DNA of 64,000 bases from assembly GCA_017311185.1 (NCBI GenBank), contig JAESUZ010003879.1:186001-250000 (forward strand), written 5' to 3'. Every line of letters starts with the position of its first letter. The stretch's first letter is position 1. The position numbers were made by a program, and so were the translations under genes. Positions 60,850 to 64,000 of the stretch are shown here, piece by piece. The notes beneath the pieces are model-generated. The model saw nothing but the letters and a program-made list of their open reading frames with translations. It had not been told where the DNA came from and did not search any database. This DNA comes from Proteles cristata cristata (Eukaryota; Chordata; Mammalia; Carnivora; Hyaenidae).

Positions 60850-63800
60850 GGTGGAGTGGGTGAGAGTCATCACCAAAAATGGTAGAACAGAGAAATCCAG
60901 GGCCACCTCTCTCCCCAAAAGCAAATAATTATTTGGCAACAACTGTCAAAATCAAGTTTTGTAAAGCTATAGAATATAGTAAAAAATAAAGCAACTTAGT
61001 ACAACAAGAAGATATGGTGAAGAAAGAAACTGTTGCTTGTTGTTAACATAATACTATGGCATTTTAAGTTGCATATGTACCACTGCCCATACCTCATACC
61101 AGCGATAACCATGAGGATAATAGTCCACATTCGTGCTGCAAGATGCTGGTGACAGAGAGAGTAATATTGTCCTTATTCCCAAAGAACTATGGCTGTGAAT
61201 CTCAACCTGTCTGGTGGAAACCTTAAGGACTGGCACAAAGGATTCCCTTAGTTTTCCCCAAATCCGAATATTCCCAGGGTTGAGGAAGCATCTAGGCAAA
61301 CTTCTGCCAAAACCATTTAAAGCAAATGTATTGACTGTAGAAACTTGGGGCAAGGGACAGGACTTATAACAAACAATGCACATACCAAGAAGCCTGAGAA
61401 GGGAGATGCAAGGTGAGGAAGTAAATGGAGGAAGAACTTAAAAAGAACTTAAAAAGTTCCTCTTCGTACTAGGGGAAGAACACCATGTGCATGAACAAGG
61501 AGAGACCAAAGCTCAGTAAAGGCCTGAGAAGACTCTAGGATTTCACTTCTGGTTCACCTTTAGGTTCCTTGCAAGCAGAAAGTGAAGGCTAAAGAAGAAC
61601 TGTGAATGGCCTGGCTAAGCATTGAAAAACTATCCCACCAAAGTCAATAAGCAAAGACTGGGAGACTCTGTTTCTTTTTCGTTTTTCTTTGTTTTTTAAT
61701 TGAAGCCAGCATTTAAGAAAATCTTTCTGAAAACACTAGCTGTCCGTTATGTTAAGGGAACAGCCTTTAGTGGCTTCACAGGACAAACAAACAGATTTTA
61801 CAAAAATGATTTAGAAAAATCACTAAACAAAAAAACAACACTTAATAATCGTCAACAATAAAACTTCAGGAGAGAGGAGACTATGATTTACAGTGTTGGA
61901 ATAATATAATATTGAAAATGTCCATTACTGAAAAACAATATGAGACTTACAAAGAAATTAGAAAATATGGCCCACTCGCAGGGAGAAGAAGACAAGATTA
62001 ATAAAAAATGTCCATGAGGAACCCAGGGCACTGGACTTACTAGTCAACTGTTTTAAATATGTTCAAAGAGTTAAGGAAACCATGAACAAAAAATGAAAAC
62101 AAACCAGGAAACAATGTCTCACCAAATAGGGAATATTAATAAAGAGACATAAATTGTAACAAGGAACCAAATACAAATTCTGGAGCTGAAATATACAACT
62201 GAAATGAAGAATTTGCTACATTGGCTCATTAGCTCCTCAGGCAGAAGAAAGATTCAGCAAACTTGCAGATATGATATTTGAAATTATCCAATATTAGGAA
62301 AGAAGAAGAAAGGAGTGAAGAAAAATGAATAGAGCCTAAGAGGCTTCTGGGACACTATCAAGCATACTAACATATATATGACAATCTGGGGGGGAGAAGA
62401 GATGGGGGATGAGAGGATCATTGAATAAATAATGGCTGAAACCTTTCCAAACTTAATGAATAATATGAATTTACACTTCCAAGAAGCTCAATAGCCCCTA
62501 AACAGAATAAAATAAAAGAGATTCACACTGGGAGATAATATAATCAAATAGTCAAAAGAAAAAGAGAAAGAATCTTGAAAGCAATAAAATGGAAGTGACT
62601 TCTCATACATATAGGATACTCAATAAGATTAACAGCCAATTTCATATCAGAAATCGTGTTGCCAAAAGTCAGTGGAGTGACATTTGTAAGTGCTGAAAAT
62701 AAAGAAAAACCTATAAACCAAGAATTCTATGCCCAGCAAAGTTGCCCTTAAAAAATGAAAGACATAGTAAGACACTATTGGATAATCAAAAGCTAAAGGA
62801 GTCCAAAGAATTGATTAAAAAAAAAGAAAATTATTGATAGTAATACAATAACAGTAGGGGACTATAACAAGAAAGAAGGGCACTATAAAATCGGAAAGGG
62901 AAAAATCCAACAGGAAGATATAACAGTTGTAAATATTTCTGTACCTGACAAGGCAGCACCCAAATAAATAAAGCAGCTAATAACAAACATAAAGGGTGTA
63001 ATTGATAATAATACAATAATAGTAAGGGGACTTTACCACCCCACTTACATCAATGGACAGATCACCTAAACAGAAATAAAGGACAGTGACTTTGAATGAC
63101 TCACTGGACTAGATGGACTTAACGGACATATTCAGACAATTCCATTCTAAAACAGAAGAATGCACATTCTTTTCAAGTGCACACAGAACATTCTCTAGAA
63201 TATATCACATATTAGCCCACAAAACAATTCTCAACAAATTCAAAAAGATTAGAGTCATATCATGAATCTTTTTGGACAATAACACTGTGAAACTGAAAGT
63301 CTCCCACAGTAGAAAAATCTGGAAAGACAACAAATATAGGGAGGTTAAATAACACGCAACTAAACAATAAATGGATCAACCAAGAAATCAAAGAAGAAAT
63401 AGAAAATTACATAGAAACAAAAGAAAATGAAAATTCAAAACCTTTGGGATACAACAAAAGTGGTTCTAAGAAGGAAGTATACAGCAATACAAGTCTACAT
63501 CAAGAATCAAGAAAAATCTCAAATAAACTACCTAACCTTACACCTAAAGGAGCTTGAAAAGGAAAAACAAACAAAACCCAAACCCAGTAGAAGGAAGGAA
63601 ATAATAAAGATTAGAGCAGAAATGAATGATACAGAAACAAACAAACAAAAAGTACAGATCAATGAACCAGGAGTTGGTTCTTTGAGATCAACAAAATTGA
63701 TAAACCTCTAGCAAAACTCATCGAGAGAGAGAGAGAGAGAGAGAGAATCCAAATAAATAAAATCACTAATGAAAGAGGAGAAATAACAACCAACACCACA

Positions 63801-63968
63801 GAAATAAAAACAATTGCAACTGAATTTTATGAAAAACTATGCCAGCAAATTGAACAACTTAGAAGAAATGGATAAATTCGTAGAAAAATATAACCTATCA
63901 AAACTAAAACAGGAAGAAATTAAAAAAAAAGTTTAACAGACTAATTACAAGCAAGGAGATTGAATCAG

Positions 63969-63970
<2 letters not shown>
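60850..63970 (+). mobile_element. Old L1, 5' part, sense, running to the right end
   Basis: L1 5' UTR-like sequence (60850-62100), an ORF1-like remnant (62100-62800, 'accaagaattctatgcccag') and the ORF2 endonuclease to RT linker (62820-63950). A readable stretch encodes KNQEKSQINYLTLHLKELE near 63510. (GA)n at 63721-63746 and an A-run at 63968-63993 lie inside. Stops and frameshifts throughout. The stretch 60456-60850 is unassigned. Confidence 0.8.

Positions 63971-64000
<30 letters not shown>

Noticed and set aside
61054..61383. 109-codon minus-strand frame
   Set aside because: Lies inside the 5' part of an old sense L1, with no recognisable domain or splice context.

Overview
The window is mammalian nuclear DNA from a carnivore, almost certainly a cat-family (felid) species. 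Two things show this. First, about twenty tRNA-Lys-type CAN-SINEs carry the head 'gcgcctgggtggctcag', an internal (CT)n stretch and an AAATAAA-type tail. Second, many short L1 3' ends carry the cat-type terminal sequence (antisense 'gtcaagttggtttccatat'). No bacterial, plasmid or phage features are present.

The only host gene I can support is ZMAT1, an X-linked matrin/U1-type zinc-finger gene in mammals. It lies on the minus strand. It starts in a CpG island at about 27.8-28.5 kb and runs leftwards off the window. Five coding exons can be placed to the base: 28223-27944, 12377-12271, 4011-3910, 3832-3658 and 1852-1568. All four internal junctions keep the reading frame. Together they encode about 316 residues: an alanine-rich N-terminus with a GCC-repeat polyalanine tract, then three C-x2-C-x12-H-x5-H zinc fingers. 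The first finger is split by an intron. The C-terminal exon or exons lie beyond position 1.

From 1 to 28 kb, the introns of ZMAT1 are filled with SINEs, L1 fragments, MIRs, MER20/MER5A-type hAT fossils and microsatellites. Several L1 copies have clean target-site duplications, and one is a twin-primed 5' inversion.

From 28 to 64 kb, upstream of the gene, I see no host gene. The layout is: L1 and SINE fragments (28.8-34.1 kb); a long decayed sense L1 carrying five nested insertions (35.4-42.4 kb); a decayed class I endogenous retrovirus with recognisable pol and env remnants (about 43.55-46.5 kb); unassigned ancient repeat (48-51 kb); two antisense L1s, one hosting a younger L1 and one with a large internal deletion (51.6-57.3 kb); a multiply nested SINE that carries a 450-bp solo LTR (59.5-60.4 kb); and an old sense L1 running off the right end (from about 60.85 kb).

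I found no undescribed biological system. The points most worth checking are the polyalanine/GCC repeat in ZMAT1 exon 1, a NAGNAG acceptor in ZMAT1, the solo LTR nest, two SINEs inserted at one target, and the internally deleted L1. Repeat family names come from pattern recognition without a database search. Edges of old repeats are approximate.
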